DNA of 64,000 bases from assembly GCF_017876095.1 (NCBI RefSeq), contig NZ_JAGINM010000013.1:62001-126000 (forward strand), in the 5' to 3' direction. This document shows positions 38,174 through 47,458 of this stretch, piece after piece (positions within the stretch are counted from its first letter, which is position 1; each line of letters opens with the position of its first letter). The notes under the pieces are model-generated. The model was not told the DNA's origin. It saw only the letters and a list, made by a program, of their open reading frames with translations, and did no database searches. This DNA is from Azospirillum agricola. Its GTDB lineage: Bacteria > Pseudomonadota > Alphaproteobacteria > Azospirillales > Azospirillaceae. Both the position numbers and the translations under genes were made by a program.

Positions 38174-39265
38174 TCAGGTCCGGGGCAGCAGGCGGGTGAC
38201 GTGTCCCATCTTGCGGCCGGGGCGGGCTTCCGCCTTGCCGTAGAGGTGCAGGCGGGCGCCCGGCTCGGCCATCAGCTCCGGCCAGCGAAGGGCGTCCTCG
38301 CCGATCAGGTTGGTCATTTCGGCGTCGGCCTGCCGCTCGACCGAGCCCAGCGGCAGGCCGCAGACGGCGCGGACGAGCTGCTCGAACTGCGAGGCGGCGC
38401 AGGCGTCCATCGTCCAGTGACCGGAATTGTGCGGGCGCGGCGCCATCTCGTTGACCAGCACGGCGCCGTCGGCGGTGACGAACATCTCCACCGCCAGCAC
38501 GCCGACCAGATCGAGCGCCTCGGCGATGCGGCGGGCGACCCGCTCGGCCTCGGCCGCCGTTTCCGGCGCGACGCGGGCCGGGGCGAGGGTGACGTCGAGG
38601 ATGCCGTCCTTGTGGCGGTTCTCCACCGCCGGATAGGCGACCATGGCGCCGTCGCCGCCGCGCGCGACGATCACCGAGACCTCGCAGGCGAAGGTGACGA
38701 AGCCCTCGACGATGCCGTCCACCCCGCCGATGGCGGCCCAGGCCTCGGCCGGGTCGGTCCCTTCGCCGATGCGCGCCTGCCCCTTGCCGTCATAGCCGAG
38801 CCGGGTCGATTTCAGGACGCAGCGCGGCCCGATCTCCGCCACCGCGCGGGCGACGTCCTCGGCGCTTTTCGCCGCGCGCCACGGCGCGGTGGCGATGCCG
38901 AGAGCGTTGACGAAGGACTTCTCCTTGACGCGGTCCTGCGCCACCGACAGGACGTTCGGCCCCGGATTGACGCTGGTGAAGCGGCGCAGATGCTCGACCG
39001 TGGCGACCGGGACGTTCTCCCACTCCAGCGTCACCGCGTCGACCGAGCGGGCGAAGCGCTCCAGCGCCGCCAGATCGTCCCAGCCGGCGACGGTCGCGGC
39101 GGCCGACACCTGGGCGCAGGGGCTGCCGGCGGCGTCGGGCGCGTAGACATGGGTCTGGTAGCCGAGCCGGGCGGCGGCCATTGCCGTCATGCGGCCGAGC
39201 TGGCCGGCGCCGAGCATGCCGATGGTGGCGCCGGGGGCAAGGCGGGGCGGAAGGGAGCCGGACAT
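38174..39265 (-). CDS. purK: N5-carboxyaminoimidazole ribonucleotide synthase
   Basis: ATP-grasp enzyme of purine synthesis, 363 aa, making N5-CAIR from AIR, bicarbonate and ATP. The N terminus ATIGMLGAGQLGRMTAMAAARLGY is typical, followed by VTLEWENVP and the ATP-grasp segments KSTRLGYDGKGQARI and EMAPRPHNSGHWTMDAC. Its start is 1 nt after the purE stop, so purE-purK form an operon in the usual order. Length is normal. Confidence 0.95.
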   Translation of the reverse strand: MSGSLPPRLAPGATIGMLGAGQLGRMTAMAAARLGYQTHVYAPDAAGSPCAQVSAAATVAGWDDLAALERFARSVDAVTLEWENVPVATVEHLRRFTSVNPGPNVLSVAQDRVKEKSFVNALGIATAPWRAAKSAEDVARAVAEIGPRCVLKSTRLGYDGKGQARIGEGTDPAEAWAAIGGVDGIVEGFVTFACEVSVIVARGGDGAMVAYPAVENRHKDGILDVTLAPARVAPETAAEAERVARRIAEALDLVGVLAVEMFVTADGAVLVNEMAPRPHNSGHWTMDACAASQFEQLVRAVCGLPLGSVERQADAEMTNLIGEDALRWPELMAEPGARLHLYGKAEARPGRKMGHVTRLLPRT

Positions 39266-39266
39266 C

Positions 39267-39791
39267 TCAGGCGGTCTCGTCCACCGGGGCCTCGGCCACG
39301 GCGGCGGTCTGGCGGGCGCGCCAGACGTCGAGCGCGTCGGCGACCGCCGGATCCATCAGGGCGATGACCGAGCCGGCGAGCAGCGCGGCGTTGATGGCGC
39401 CGGCCTTGCCGATGGCCAGCGTGCCGACCGGCACGCCGCCCGGCATCTGGACGATCGACAGCAGGCTGTCCATGCCCTTCAGCGCGTGGCTCTCGACCGG
39501 CACGCCGAAGACCGGCAGCGGCGTCATCGACGCGGCCATGCCGGGCAGATGGGCGGCGCCGCCGGCCCCGGCGATCACGACCTTCAGCCCGCGCGTCTTC
39601 GCGGTGGTGGCGTACTCCACCAGCCGCTGCGGGGTGCGGTGGGCCGAGACGATGCGGACCTCGTGGGGAATCCCGAGCGCCGCCAGGGTGTCGGCGGCGT
39701 GCTTCATGGTGGTCCAGTCGGACTGGCTGCCCATGATGATGCCGACCAGCGGCGAACCGTTCGGGGTGCTGTTCTGGGCTTCGGCGGACAC
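39267..39791 (-). CDS. purE: N5-carboxyaminoimidazole ribonucleotide mutase
   Basis: Converts N5-CAIR to CAIR, the step after PurK; 174 aa, an octamer in homologues. The class I signature GIIMGSQSDWTTMKHAADTL is at the N terminus, followed by VRIVSAHRTPQRLVEYA and VIAGAGGAAHLPGMAAS. GTG 39791 was chosen; AGGAA lies 11 nt upstream and upstream frame extensions are not conserved-looking. First gene of purEK, divergent from the globin gene. Confidence 0.95.
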   Translation of the reverse strand: MSAEAQNSTPNGSPLVGIIMGSQSDWTTMKHAADTLAALGIPHEVRIVSAHRTPQRLVEYATTAKTRGLKVVIAGAGGAAHLPGMAASMTPLPVFGVPVESHALKGMDSLLSIVQMPGGVPVGTLAIGKAGAINAALLAGSVIALMDPAVADALDVWRARQTAAVAEAPVDETA

Positions 39792-39999
39792 GGCGGCGGG
39801 CTTTCCTAAAGAGCCGGAAAGCGGCGGATTATAGGAGGAGTCGGGCCGGAGTCCAGCGCATCGGCGCGCGCCGGGCCGGGGACACGGTGAAAACCGAGCG
39901 CGCCGCTGCGACATCCCGGACCTTTCGCCGCCGCATGGCTCCCCGTATGCTGCGTGCCCATATGTCCTGATCATCGCACCCAACCGGACCGCTCCCCCC

Positions 40000-40455
40000 A
40001 TGACAGACGCCACCGACGCCGCCGACGCCCAGAGCCACCGTGACATCCGCACCGCCATGGCCGAGGAGCGCATGGCGTCCGTGGGCATCGACGAGGCGTC
40101 CATCGAGACGCTGGTGCGGACCTTCTACGGCAAGATCATGAAGGACGAGGTGCTGGGGCCGATCTTCGGCCGCGCCATCACCGACTGGGAGCCGCATCTG
40201 CGCAAGATGATGGATTTCTGGTCGTCGATCGCCCTGCTGACCCAGCGCTACGACGGGCGGCCGATGCCGGTCCACATCCAGCTCGGGCTGGAGCCGCAGC
40301 ATTTCGAGCGCTGGCTCGGCCTGTTCCGCGAGACCGCCAACGAGCTGTTCCCCGGCGAGGGCGCCGCCTTCCTGATCGGCAAGGCGGAGAACATCGCCCG
40401 CAGCTTCCAGATGGGAATCCAGTTCTTCACCGTGCCGAAGAAGCCGGAGGCCTGA
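40000..40455 (+). CDS. group III truncated haemoglobin
   Basis: A 151-aa single-domain globin of the trHbIII (group P) class. The B helix contains LVRTFYGKIMKDEVLGPIF; the distal region is MMDFWSSIALLTQRYDGRPM; the proximal His is in EPQHFERWLGLF. A short helix and FFTVPKKPEA end it, as usual for the group. TrHbIII proteins bind O2/NO; a role in nitric oxide or microaerobic physiology is plausible for a soil diazotroph but inferred. It is divergent from purE. I see no FNR box upstream. Confidence 0.9.
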   Translation: MTDATDAADAQSHRDIRTAMAEERMASVGIDEASIETLVRTFYGKIMKDEVLGPIFGRAITDWEPHLRKMMDFWSSIALLTQRYDGRPMPVHIQLGLEPQHFERWLGLFRETANELFPGEGAAFLIGKAENIARSFQMGIQFFTVPKKPEA

Positions 40456-40505
40456 GGGTTCCGCTCTCCGCCTCCCTGCTTTCCGTCCCCCCGCCCCCTC
40501 TTATC

Positions 40506-40596
40506 CGTCATGCCCGGCCTCGTGCCGGGCATCCACGACCGCAAATCATCATGCGAAGGTCGCCCGTGGATGGCCGGGACAAGCCCGGCCATGACG
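40506..40596. repeat. REP-like compound palindrome downstream of the globin gene
   Basis: Two related GC-rich hairpins (about 40506-40537 and 40565-40596) are arranged head to head: CGTCATGCCCGG...ATCCACG and CGTGGATGGCCGGG...CATGACG. The halves are imperfect inverted copies. The look (CATGCCCGG, CCGGGCATCCACG) matches dispersed extragenic palindromes common in alphaproteobacteria. Confidence 0.75.
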
Positions 40597-40661
40597 AGAA
40601 ACGAGCGAGGATGTGCCGATGATCGGGCGATCGCCAAAGGATCGGGGATGGTCCGCCGCCG

Positions 40662-40862
40662 TCAGGCGATGATGTCGGGAAGCAGGCGGCTTTCCAGAAG
40701 CATGATCTGATCCTTCAGCATCAGCTTGCGCTTCTTCAGGCGTTGCATCTGGAGCTGGTCGTAGGGCGCGCGCTCGACCAGCCGGGCGATGACGTCGTCC
40801 AGATCACGGTGTTCGCTGCGCAGGGTGGCCAGCTTTTCCTTCAGGATCTCTTGCTCGTTCAT
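40662..40862 (-). CDS. YdcH/DUF465 family small protein
   Basis: A 66-aa helical hairpin protein of the YdcH (DUF465) family: MNEQEILKEKLATLRSEHRD, LDDVIARLVERAPYDQLQMQ and RLKKRKLMLKDQIMLLESRL. Function is unknown in the family; coiled-coil dimers are likely. ATG 40862 was chosen to match the family's length; the frame extends to 40964 but the added part is Arg-rich and untypical. It is divergent from the phosphofructokinase gene. TATAGT on the minus strand near 40975 could be its -10. Confidence 0.85.
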   Translation of the reverse strand: MNEQEILKEKLATLRSEHRDLDDVIARLVERAPYDQLQMQRLKKRKLMLKDQIMLLESRLLPDIIA

Positions 40863-41154
40863 TGCGCCCGTTGCGAGTGGCCGGTTGCTCTTGAAACTTT
40901 TGCGTCTTCGTCTGTTCCTGACCCGCGCCCGCCGTGGCGGCGTCACGGGGTGCCCCTTGCTCAAGCGGGCGGGACTATATCAGATTTCCGGAAAAGCGGC
41001 AGCGCGAAACCTAAGCCTCTCCCGCAGGTTATGGTTCGGTGGCGGTCCGGGAATCCGGGCGGGACTTTTCCCCTTCGGCGATTGCGGGAAACGCCTGTTC
41101 CGGTAACATGGGCGCCCACCGCAACAAACAGTCGAAACGGGACGGAAACCCTCA

Positions 41155-42249
<1,095 letters not shown>

Positions 42250-42254
42250 GGCGG

Positions 42255-42719
42255 ATGGGCGCCAACCCGTTCTGGGACTTCTCCCTGGCCGTCTACGGGC
42301 GGCCGGGGGTGCCCGCCGCCTGCCTGGCGCTCCAGGACGGGCGCGGCGTCGACGTCAACCTGCTGCTGTTCGCCGCCTGGGCGGGGATGGACTGCGCGGC
42401 CGCCCTGTCGCCGGCCGCGCTGGAGCGGATCGACGCCGCCGTGGCGGACTGGCGGCGGGAGGTGGTCCGGCCGCTGCGCGCCGTGCGCCGCCGGGTGAAG
42501 GCCGAGGACGACGGGCTGTACGCCCGGATGAAGGCGGTGGAGCTGGAGGCCGAACGCATCCAGCAGGACCGGCTGTTCGCGGCCGGCGGGCTGTCGCCGC
42601 GCCCTGGCGGCGGCGTGGCCCTGGCGGCGGCGAACATGGCGCTGCTGGTGCCGGGCGGCGACCCGGCTCTGGCCGCGCTGGTCGCGGCGCTGGCCGGCGG
42701 ACGCGGCTTCAGCGGTTGA
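42255..42719 (+). CDS. TIGR02444 family protein
   Basis: A 154-aa protein with the family start NPFWDFSLAVYGRPGVPAACLALQD and DVNLLLFAAWAGMDCAAALS, then WRREVVRPLRAVRRRVK. The family is widespread in proteobacteria and has no known function. It starts 5 nt after the pfk stop and is probably co-transcribed. The 3' end overlaps the convergent exported protein by 11 bp. Alanine content is high but the family core is clear. Confidence 0.85.
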   Translation: MGANPFWDFSLAVYGRPGVPAACLALQDGRGVDVNLLLFAAWAGMDCAAALSPAALERIDAAVADWRREVVRPLRAVRRRVKAEDDGLYARMKAVELEAERIQQDRLFAAGGLSPRPGGGVALAAANMALLVPGGDPALAALVAALAGGRGFSG

Positions 42720-43140
42720 GGATCAGGGTGTTCGGGTCGCGCTCGACGTCGGACACCAGGAACGCCTTGCCGACATAGAAGGCGCTGCACCGCTTGCCGC
42801 TGACCAGACGGGTGAGCGAGGCTTCCCATTCCCGCCCCTTGGGGCCGACGATCCGCAGCTTGAGCTGATCGACCATGGGGTAGATCTGGTAGGGCTCGAT
42901 GACGACCGGCTCGGCGCCGGCGGTGGCGAACACCGCCTGGTTGAGCGTCAGCGTCTTGCCGTTGACCTCCAGAGACACGTCCTGCGCCCAGGGGCAGCCG
43001 CCGCCGGGTTTGGCCCCTTCGTTCGCCAGCGCGGTCGAATCGGTGAAGGGAACGCCGGCGAGCAGCGCGGCGGCAACCGGAAGGAGCCGGATGAGGCGGC
43101 CGGACGGACGGCGCGGCGGTCGGCTCGAAAGGCGTGTCAT
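42709..43140 (-). CDS. exported hypothetical protein, 143 aa
   Basis: An Arg-rich N terminus followed by a hydrophobic stretch (LIRLLPVAAALLAGVPFTDS) forms a signal peptide, cleavage probably near ALA|NE. The mature part has four beta-rich segments (SLEVNGKTLTLNQAVFATAG, VIEPYQIYPMVDQLKLRIV, KGREWEASLTRLV, AFYVGKAFLVSDVE) and two Cys that may pair. No family recognised. ATG 43140 has GGAGC upstream; the frame runs to 43275 without better support. Confidence 0.7.
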   Translation of the reverse strand: MTRLSSRPPRRPSGRLIRLLPVAAALLAGVPFTDSTALANEGAKPGGGCPWAQDVSLEVNGKTLTLNQAVFATAGAEPVVIEPYQIYPMVDQLKLRIVGPKGREWEASLTRLVSGKRCSAFYVGKAFLVSDVERDPNTLILNR

Positions 43141-43332
43141 GGCCCGCTCCTGGTTGGACGAAGCGGGGGATATCAAGGCGTCGGTCACGGCACAATCCAG
43201 GGCTATTCCGGATGCGGACCTTAATCCGCTCCGGCAAAGGCAAGGCATGACCGTTTTAAGCATCCGCCTCGACAATCACGCAAGACAACAAAGGTTACTT
43301 TGTGAAACCAAATGTCGGGATTTGCGGTCGGA

Positions 43333-43372
43333 ATGCGGCATCGGGCCGGAGGGGGCCGGCCCGATGCCGTAT
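43333..43372 (-). terminator. terminator-like hairpin after the lipoprotein gene
   Basis: A 14-bp perfect GC-rich stem (43336-43349 with 43356-43369), extendable by three weaker pairs, has a 6-nt loop and lies just past the lipoprotein stop. No T-run follows on the minus strand. Confidence 0.6.
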
Positions 43373-43377
43373 CCTTG

Positions 43378-43635
43378 TCAGCGCTTGACCCCGTCGCCGT
43401 AGCGCGAGCAGTCGTAATCGTCGGTGCCCGCCTCGGCGCGGCCGCCGTTGGAGGTGTTGTAGCGCGGATCGTCGCAGCGGCCGTTGCGGGCGTAGCGCGC
43501 GTCGGAGTCGCCCGAACCGAACAGGCCGCCACCGCCGCTGCTGCCGAACAGGCCACGGTCGTTGCCGGACTGGTTGCAGGCGGCCAGCGCCAGCGGGGCG
43601 GCCACCAGAATGGCGAGGCGGAGGGCGGACTTCAT
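43378..43635 (-). CDS. small lipoprotein
   Basis: An 85-aa predicted lipoprotein. The signal MKSALRLAILVAAPLALAAC ends in lipobox LAAC with Cys20. The mature part is Gly/Ser-rich, then has DSDARYARNGRCDDPRY and DDYDCSRYGDG with two Cys that may form a disulphide. No family recognised; the short conserved-looking Cys/Tyr/Asp end may bind a ligand or metal, which is speculation. ATG 43635 is preceded by AGGAAAGG. Confidence 0.72.
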   Translation of the reverse strand: MKSALRLAILVAAPLALAACNQSGNDRGLFGSSGGGGLFGSGDSDARYARNGRCDDPRYNTSNGGRAEAGTDDYDCSRYGDGVKR

Positions 43636-43720
43636 GGCGATGCCTTTCCTGTTGGAGGATTGATGGGTTGATCCATCCCCCCTCAACAGCGAAAGACCGC
43701 CCTCCATTCCCTTCGCGGGT

Positions 43721-44398
43721 TCATTCGACCGGCAGGAAGACCCTGCTTTTTCCTTCGGTCGCCCACAGCTCGCCGCTTTCCAGGTCGAACCACCAGCCGT
43801 GCAGGCTCAGCGTGCCGGCCTCCACCCGTTCGCGGACGAAGGGGAAGGTCATCAGGTTGTCGACCGAGGTGCGGATGGCCGCACGCTCGATGACGCCGGG
43901 ATTCTGCTGGAGCCGCTCGGCGTCCGCCTTGCTGGCCTCGTTCCCGGCCCCGCCGAGGTAGGGGTCGAGCGCCGAGCCGGCGATCGACACCCAGGGCGAC
44001 ACGAAATCGTCGTCGGTCGTCTGGCCGGTGCGCAGGCGGATCAGTCCCTGGATGCCGCCGCACTGGGCGTGGCCCAGCACGATGACGTGCGAGACGCCCA
44101 GCGAGCGGACCGCGTATTCGATGGCCGCCGAGGTGCCGTGGTAGCTGCCGTCGGGCTGGTAGGGCGGCACGAGGTTGGCGACGTTGCGGACGACGAACAG
44201 CTCGCCCGGTTCGGCCTGGGTCAGCAGCGCCGGATCGACCCGGCTGTCGGAGCAGCCGATCATCAGGATCTCGGGGTGCTGCCCTTCCGTGACCAATTGC
44301 CGCATGCTGTCGGGGCGTCGTTCGTAATAGCGGGCGCGGAACCCCTTGATGCCGGCCAGAAGCTGACGGATGGGTTGACTCTGTTGGCTGTCAGGCAT
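43721..44398 (-). CDS. beta-class carbonic anhydrase
   Basis: Zinc enzyme interconverting CO2 and bicarbonate, 225 aa. Zinc ligands are Cys49 (MIGCSDSRVDP), His110 and Cys113 (VLGHAQCGG); Asp51 and Arg53 form the catalytic dyad. Extra typical segments are VRNVANLVPPY and HGTSAAIEYAV. No signal peptide, so it is cytoplasmic and supplies bicarbonate for carboxylations such as those of PurK and CarAB. ATG 44398 gives the normal length; GAGGGAC lies about 10 nt upstream. Confidence 0.92.
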   Translation of the reverse strand: MPDSQQSQPIRQLLAGIKGFRARYYERRPDSMRQLVTEGQHPEILMIGCSDSRVDPALLTQAEPGELFVVRNVANLVPPYQPDGSYHGTSAAIEYAVRSLGVSHVIVLGHAQCGGIQGLIRLRTGQTTDDDFVSPWVSIAGSALDPYLGGAGNEASKADAERLQQNPGVIERAAIRTSVDNLMTFPFVRERVEAGTLSLHGWWFDLESGELWATEGKSRVFLPVE

Positions 44399-44511
44399 CG
44401 CCGGTTGTCCCTCGTCCTGCCGGCCGGCGCGATGCCGGCCCCGCTCCATTGGGGTATAGCGGCATTGCTCTTGCAGTCCAAGCGCCCGTTGCGTTGCGGC
44501 GAAAAGAGCTC

Positions 44512-45135
44512 TCAACCTTCCGTGGCCGGCTCCGGCGACGGCTCGCCCCAGCGTCGCAGATTGCCGGCGTCGAGCCCGAACAGGTCCAGGACACGGCCGA
44601 CCGAATGGTCGATCAGGTCGTCGATGCTTTGCGGCCTGGCGTAGAAGGCCGGCACCGGCGGGGCGATCACGGCCCCCATCTCGGCCAGCGCGGTCATGGT
44701 GCGCAGGTGCCCGAGATGCAGCGGGGTCTCCCGCACCATCAGCACCAGCCGCCGCCGCTCCTTCAGCGCCACGTCGGCGGCGCGGGTCAGCAGGGTGGAG
44801 GTCACGCCGCTGGCGATCTCGCTCATCGTGCGGACGGAGCAGGGGGCGACCACCATGCCCAGGGTGCGGAAGCTGCCGCTGGCGATGGCGGCGCCGATGT
44901 CGGCGGCGGCGTAGGTGACGTCGGCCAGCGCCCGCAGCTCCGCGACCTTCATGGAGGTCTCGTGCGCCAGCGTCACCTCGGCCGATCGGCTGACCACCAG
45001 ATGCGATTCGACCCCGATGCGGCGCAGGGTAGTCAGCATGCGGATGCCCAGCACGACGCCGGATGCCCCGCTGATGCCGACGACGAGGCGAGAGGGCGCG
45101 GGGCGGGAGGGCGCGGGGCGGGAGGGGGAGGTCAT
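44512..45135 (-). CDS. ubiX: flavin prenyltransferase UbiX
   Basis: Makes prenylated FMN, the cofactor for UbiD decarboxylase in ubiquinone synthesis; 207 aa. Signatures: VVGISGASGVVLGIRML near the N terminus, VVAPCSVRTMSEIASG, KERRRLVLMVRETPLHLGHLR and PPVPAFYARPQSIDDLIDH. The N terminus carries a duplicated SRPAP peptide from a 15-bp DNA repeat. ATG 45135 has only a weak ribosome site. TrcR lies 55 bp upstream on the same strand. Confidence 0.92.
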   Translation of the reverse strand: MTSPSRPAPSRPAPSRLVVGISGASGVVLGIRMLTTLRRIGVESHLVVSRSAEVTLAHETSMKVAELRALADVTYAAADIGAAIASGSFRTLGMVVAPCSVRTMSEIASGVTSTLLTRAADVALKERRRLVLMVRETPLHLGHLRTMTALAEMGAVIAPPVPAFYARPQSIDDLIDHSVGRVLDLFGLDAGNLRRWGEPSPEPATEG

Positions 45136-45190
45136 GGGTGGGATATCCCGCGGGCCTTCCCGCCGGCAAGGGGGAAGGCCCGGTGCGACC

Positions 45191-45805
45191 TCAATGCGCG
45201 TCTTCCTGCTCGGAGTAGGACTCGTCGTCCCGCTCGCTGCCGTAGCCGTCCTCGTCCGGGTCCTGCGGGGGCAGCGGGGTGCCGCCACGGCGGATCGCCA
45301 GGGCCAGCGCCTCCTCCAGCTCGCGCTGCGAGCAGAGGCCGAGCATGACCGGGTTGCGCGGCTTGATGTTGGCGGCGTTCCAGTGGGTGCGGTCGCGCAC
45401 CGCGGCGATGGTCGGCTTGGTCGTGCCGATCAGCCGGCAGGTCTGCGCGTCCGACAGTTCCGGGTGGTGCTTCAGCAGCCAGGCGATGGCGTCGGGCTTG
45501 TCGCCGCGCTTGGTGATCGGGGTGTAGCGCGGGCCCTTGGAGCGCGCGGCCACCTGCGGCAGATCGACCACCAGAAGCTTCAGGCGCAGGGCCTCGTTCT
45601 TCTCGCAGCGCTCGATCTCGGCCTTGGTGAGCTGGCCGTTGGCCACGGGATCGAGCCCGACCATGCCGACCGCCACCTCGCCGTCGGCGATGGCCTGGAC
45701 TTCCAGCGAATGCATCCCGCAGAAGGCTGCGATCTGCTCGAAGGACAAGGACGTGTTCTCGACCAGCCAGACGGCTGTCGCTTTCGGCATCAAGGGCAGT
45801 GCCAT
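45191..45805 (-). CDS. DUF1013 / TrcR-type cell-cycle transcriptional regulator
   Basis: A 204-aa DUF1013 protein, named TrcR in alphaproteobacterial annotation and linked to cell-cycle transcription. Signatures: MPKATAVWLVENTSLSFEQIAAFCGMHSLEVQAIADGE, a region resembling helix-turn-helix, KRGDKPDAIAWLLKHHPELSDAQ, and the second such region IGTTKPTIAAVRDRTHWN. The tail is very acidic. ATG 45805 follows GGAGGG by 4 nt; the adjacent upstream ATG is too close. The family is nearly confined to alphaproteobacteria. Confidence 0.88.
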   Translation of the reverse strand: MALPLMPKATAVWLVENTSLSFEQIAAFCGMHSLEVQAIADGEVAVGMVGLDPVANGQLTKAEIERCEKNEALRLKLLVVDLPQVAARSKGPRYTPITKRGDKPDAIAWLLKHHPELSDAQTCRLIGTTKPTIAAVRDRTHWNAANIKPRNPVMLGLCSQRELEEALALAIRRGGTPLPPQDPDEDGYGSERDDESYSEQEDAH

Positions 45806-46052
45806 CATCCCTCCTGACAACTCTCGGGCCCGGCCGCGCCCGCTGGCGGGTGGCGCTGCCGGTTTTTCATCTCTGGGCGGAAATTCTTCCGGTTCCTCCC
45901 CTGGATATAGGGACGAAAGCCGGGTCAAATAAGCATGCTGACGCAGGCTCACCGGGAAAACCCGGTCGCCCACGCGTCTCTGCTAACCCGTCCCGTGCGG
46001 TCAAGGCAAGCCCGACCGCACGGGAATGGCGAGAAAGATGCGTTTTCTCCGG

Positions 46053-47072
46053 TCAGGAGGCGGCGTCGGTGCCGACGGTCAGCACGATCTTGCCGATGTG
46101 CGCGCTGCTTTCCATCAGCCGGTGCGCCTCGGCGGCCTGCTCCAGCGGGAAGGTGGCGTGGATCAGCGGCCTGACCCCGCCGGCCTCCAGCAGGGGCCAG
46201 ACCGTCTCGCGCAGCGCCGCGGCGATGCGGCCCTTCTCCGGCACCGGGCGGGCGCGCAGCGTCGAGCCGGTCAGGGTCAGCCGCTTCATCATGACCGGCG
46301 CCATGTTCAGCGAGACCTTCGGTCCTTGCAGGAAGGCGATGGAGACGTGGCGGCCGTCGGGGGCCATGATCTCGACGTCGCGGGCGATGTAGTCGCCGCC
46401 CACCATGTCGAGCACCACGTCGACGCCGCGCCCGCCGGTCGCCTCGCGGATCACCGCGACGAAATCCTCGGTCTTGTAGTCGATGGCGCGGTCGGCGCCG
46501 AGCTCCTCGCAGGCCCGGCACTTCTCGGCGCTGCCGGCGGTGGTGAAGACGGTGGCGCCGAACGCCTTGGCGAGCTGGATCGCCGTGGTGCCGATGCCGC
46601 TCGACCCGCCATGCACCAGCAGCGTCTCGCCGGGCTTCAGCGCGCCGCGCTCGAACACGTTGGTCCAGACGGTGAAGAAGGTCTCGGGCACCGCCGCCGC
46701 CTCGATCATCGACAGGGACGCCGGCACCGGCAGCGCCTGCACCGCCGGGACCGTGCAGTATTCGGCGTAGCCGCCGCCGGCCACCAGCGCGCACAGCCGG
46801 TCGCCGCTGGCCCAGCCGGTCACGCCCTCGCCGATGGCGACGACGCTGCCGGACAGCTCCAGCCCCGGCAGGTCGGAGGCGCCGGCCGGCGGGTCGTAGC
46901 GGCCCTGGCGTTGCAGCGTGTCCGGGCGGTTGACGCCGGCCGCCGCGACCTCGACCAGCAGCTCGCCCGGACCGGGGACGGGGGCGGGGCGGCGGGCGGG
47001 GCGCAGAACCTCAGGCCCTCCCGGTTCGGCGATCTCGACGCAGCGCATGCTGTCGGGCAAGGCGAGGCCCAT
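46053..47072 (-). CDS. NAD(P)H quinone oxidoreductase, zinc-independent MDR family
   Basis: Medium-chain reductase of 339 aa, quinone oxidoreductase/PIG3 class. The N terminus MRCVEIAEPGGPEVL and AAAGVNRPDTLQRQGRYDPP are typical. The nucleotide loop is LLVHGGSSGIGTTAIQLAKAFGA, and DMVGGDYIARDVEIMAPDGRHVSIAF follows. No structural or catalytic zinc ligands are present. It probably reduces quinones or enones with NADPH. ATG 47072 has GGGGAAA upstream. It stands alone, divergent from the DUF1192 gene. Confidence 0.9.
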   Translation of the reverse strand: MGLALPDSMRCVEIAEPGGPEVLRPARRPAPVPGPGELLVEVAAAGVNRPDTLQRQGRYDPPAGASDLPGLELSGSVVAIGEGVTGWASGDRLCALVAGGGYAEYCTVPAVQALPVPASLSMIEAAAVPETFFTVWTNVFERGALKPGETLLVHGGSSGIGTTAIQLAKAFGATVFTTAGSAEKCRACEELGADRAIDYKTEDFVAVIREATGGRGVDVVLDMVGGDYIARDVEIMAPDGRHVSIAFLQGPKVSLNMAPVMMKRLTLTGSTLRARPVPEKGRIAAALRETVWPLLEAGGVRPLIHATFPLEQAAEAHRLMESSAHIGKIVLTVGTDAAS

Positions 47073-47195
47073 GCTGTTTCCCCCGTTTGACTCGTTGGAT
47101 GGGAAAGGTAGAGTCGGGGCGCCGGGCTGACAAGCGGCGCCGGCCAAGACCCGATCACAAGCAAGGCCCGATCACGGGATTTGGGGAGGGCGTCC

Positions 47196-47381
47196 ATGAG
47201 CTTCGAGGATCTCGAGCCGCGCACGGCCAAGCCGGCGCCGAAGGACCTGAACGTTCTCGGCGTGGCCGAACTGAACGACTACATCGCCGGGCTGGAGGCG
47301 GAGATCGCCCGCGCCCGCGCCGCCATCGCCGCCAAGCAGGCCCAGAAGAGCGCCGCCGAGGCTTTCTTCCGCAAGCCGTGA
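47196..47381 (+). CDS. DUF1192 family small protein
   Basis: A 61-aa protein of the alphaproteobacterial DUF1192 family: SFEDLEPRTAKPAPKDLNVL, then LGVAELNDYIAGLEAEIARARAAI, a coiled-coil helix, and a Lys-rich end. Function unknown. ATG 47196 is preceded by GGGGAGGG at ideal distance; the in-frame TTG at 47181 overlaps that site and is excluded. Followed by a strong terminator. Confidence 0.82.
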   Translation: MSFEDLEPRTAKPAPKDLNVLGVAELNDYIAGLEAEIARARAAIAAKQAQKSAAEAFFRKP

Positions 47382-47402
47382 CGGAAATGGGTTGGCCATG
47401 AA

Positions 47403-47436
47403 AAAGCCCCTTCCTCCGCCCGGAGGAAGGGGCTTT
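47403..47436. terminator. bidirectional terminator between DUF1192 and DUF2189 genes
   Basis: A 15-bp perfect stem (47403-47417 with 47422-47436) has loop GCCC, and the arms start with AAA and end with TTT. It lies between convergent genes and can serve both. Confidence 0.88.
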
Positions 47437-47458
47437 CGCTTGCGGTCGGCGCCCGTTC

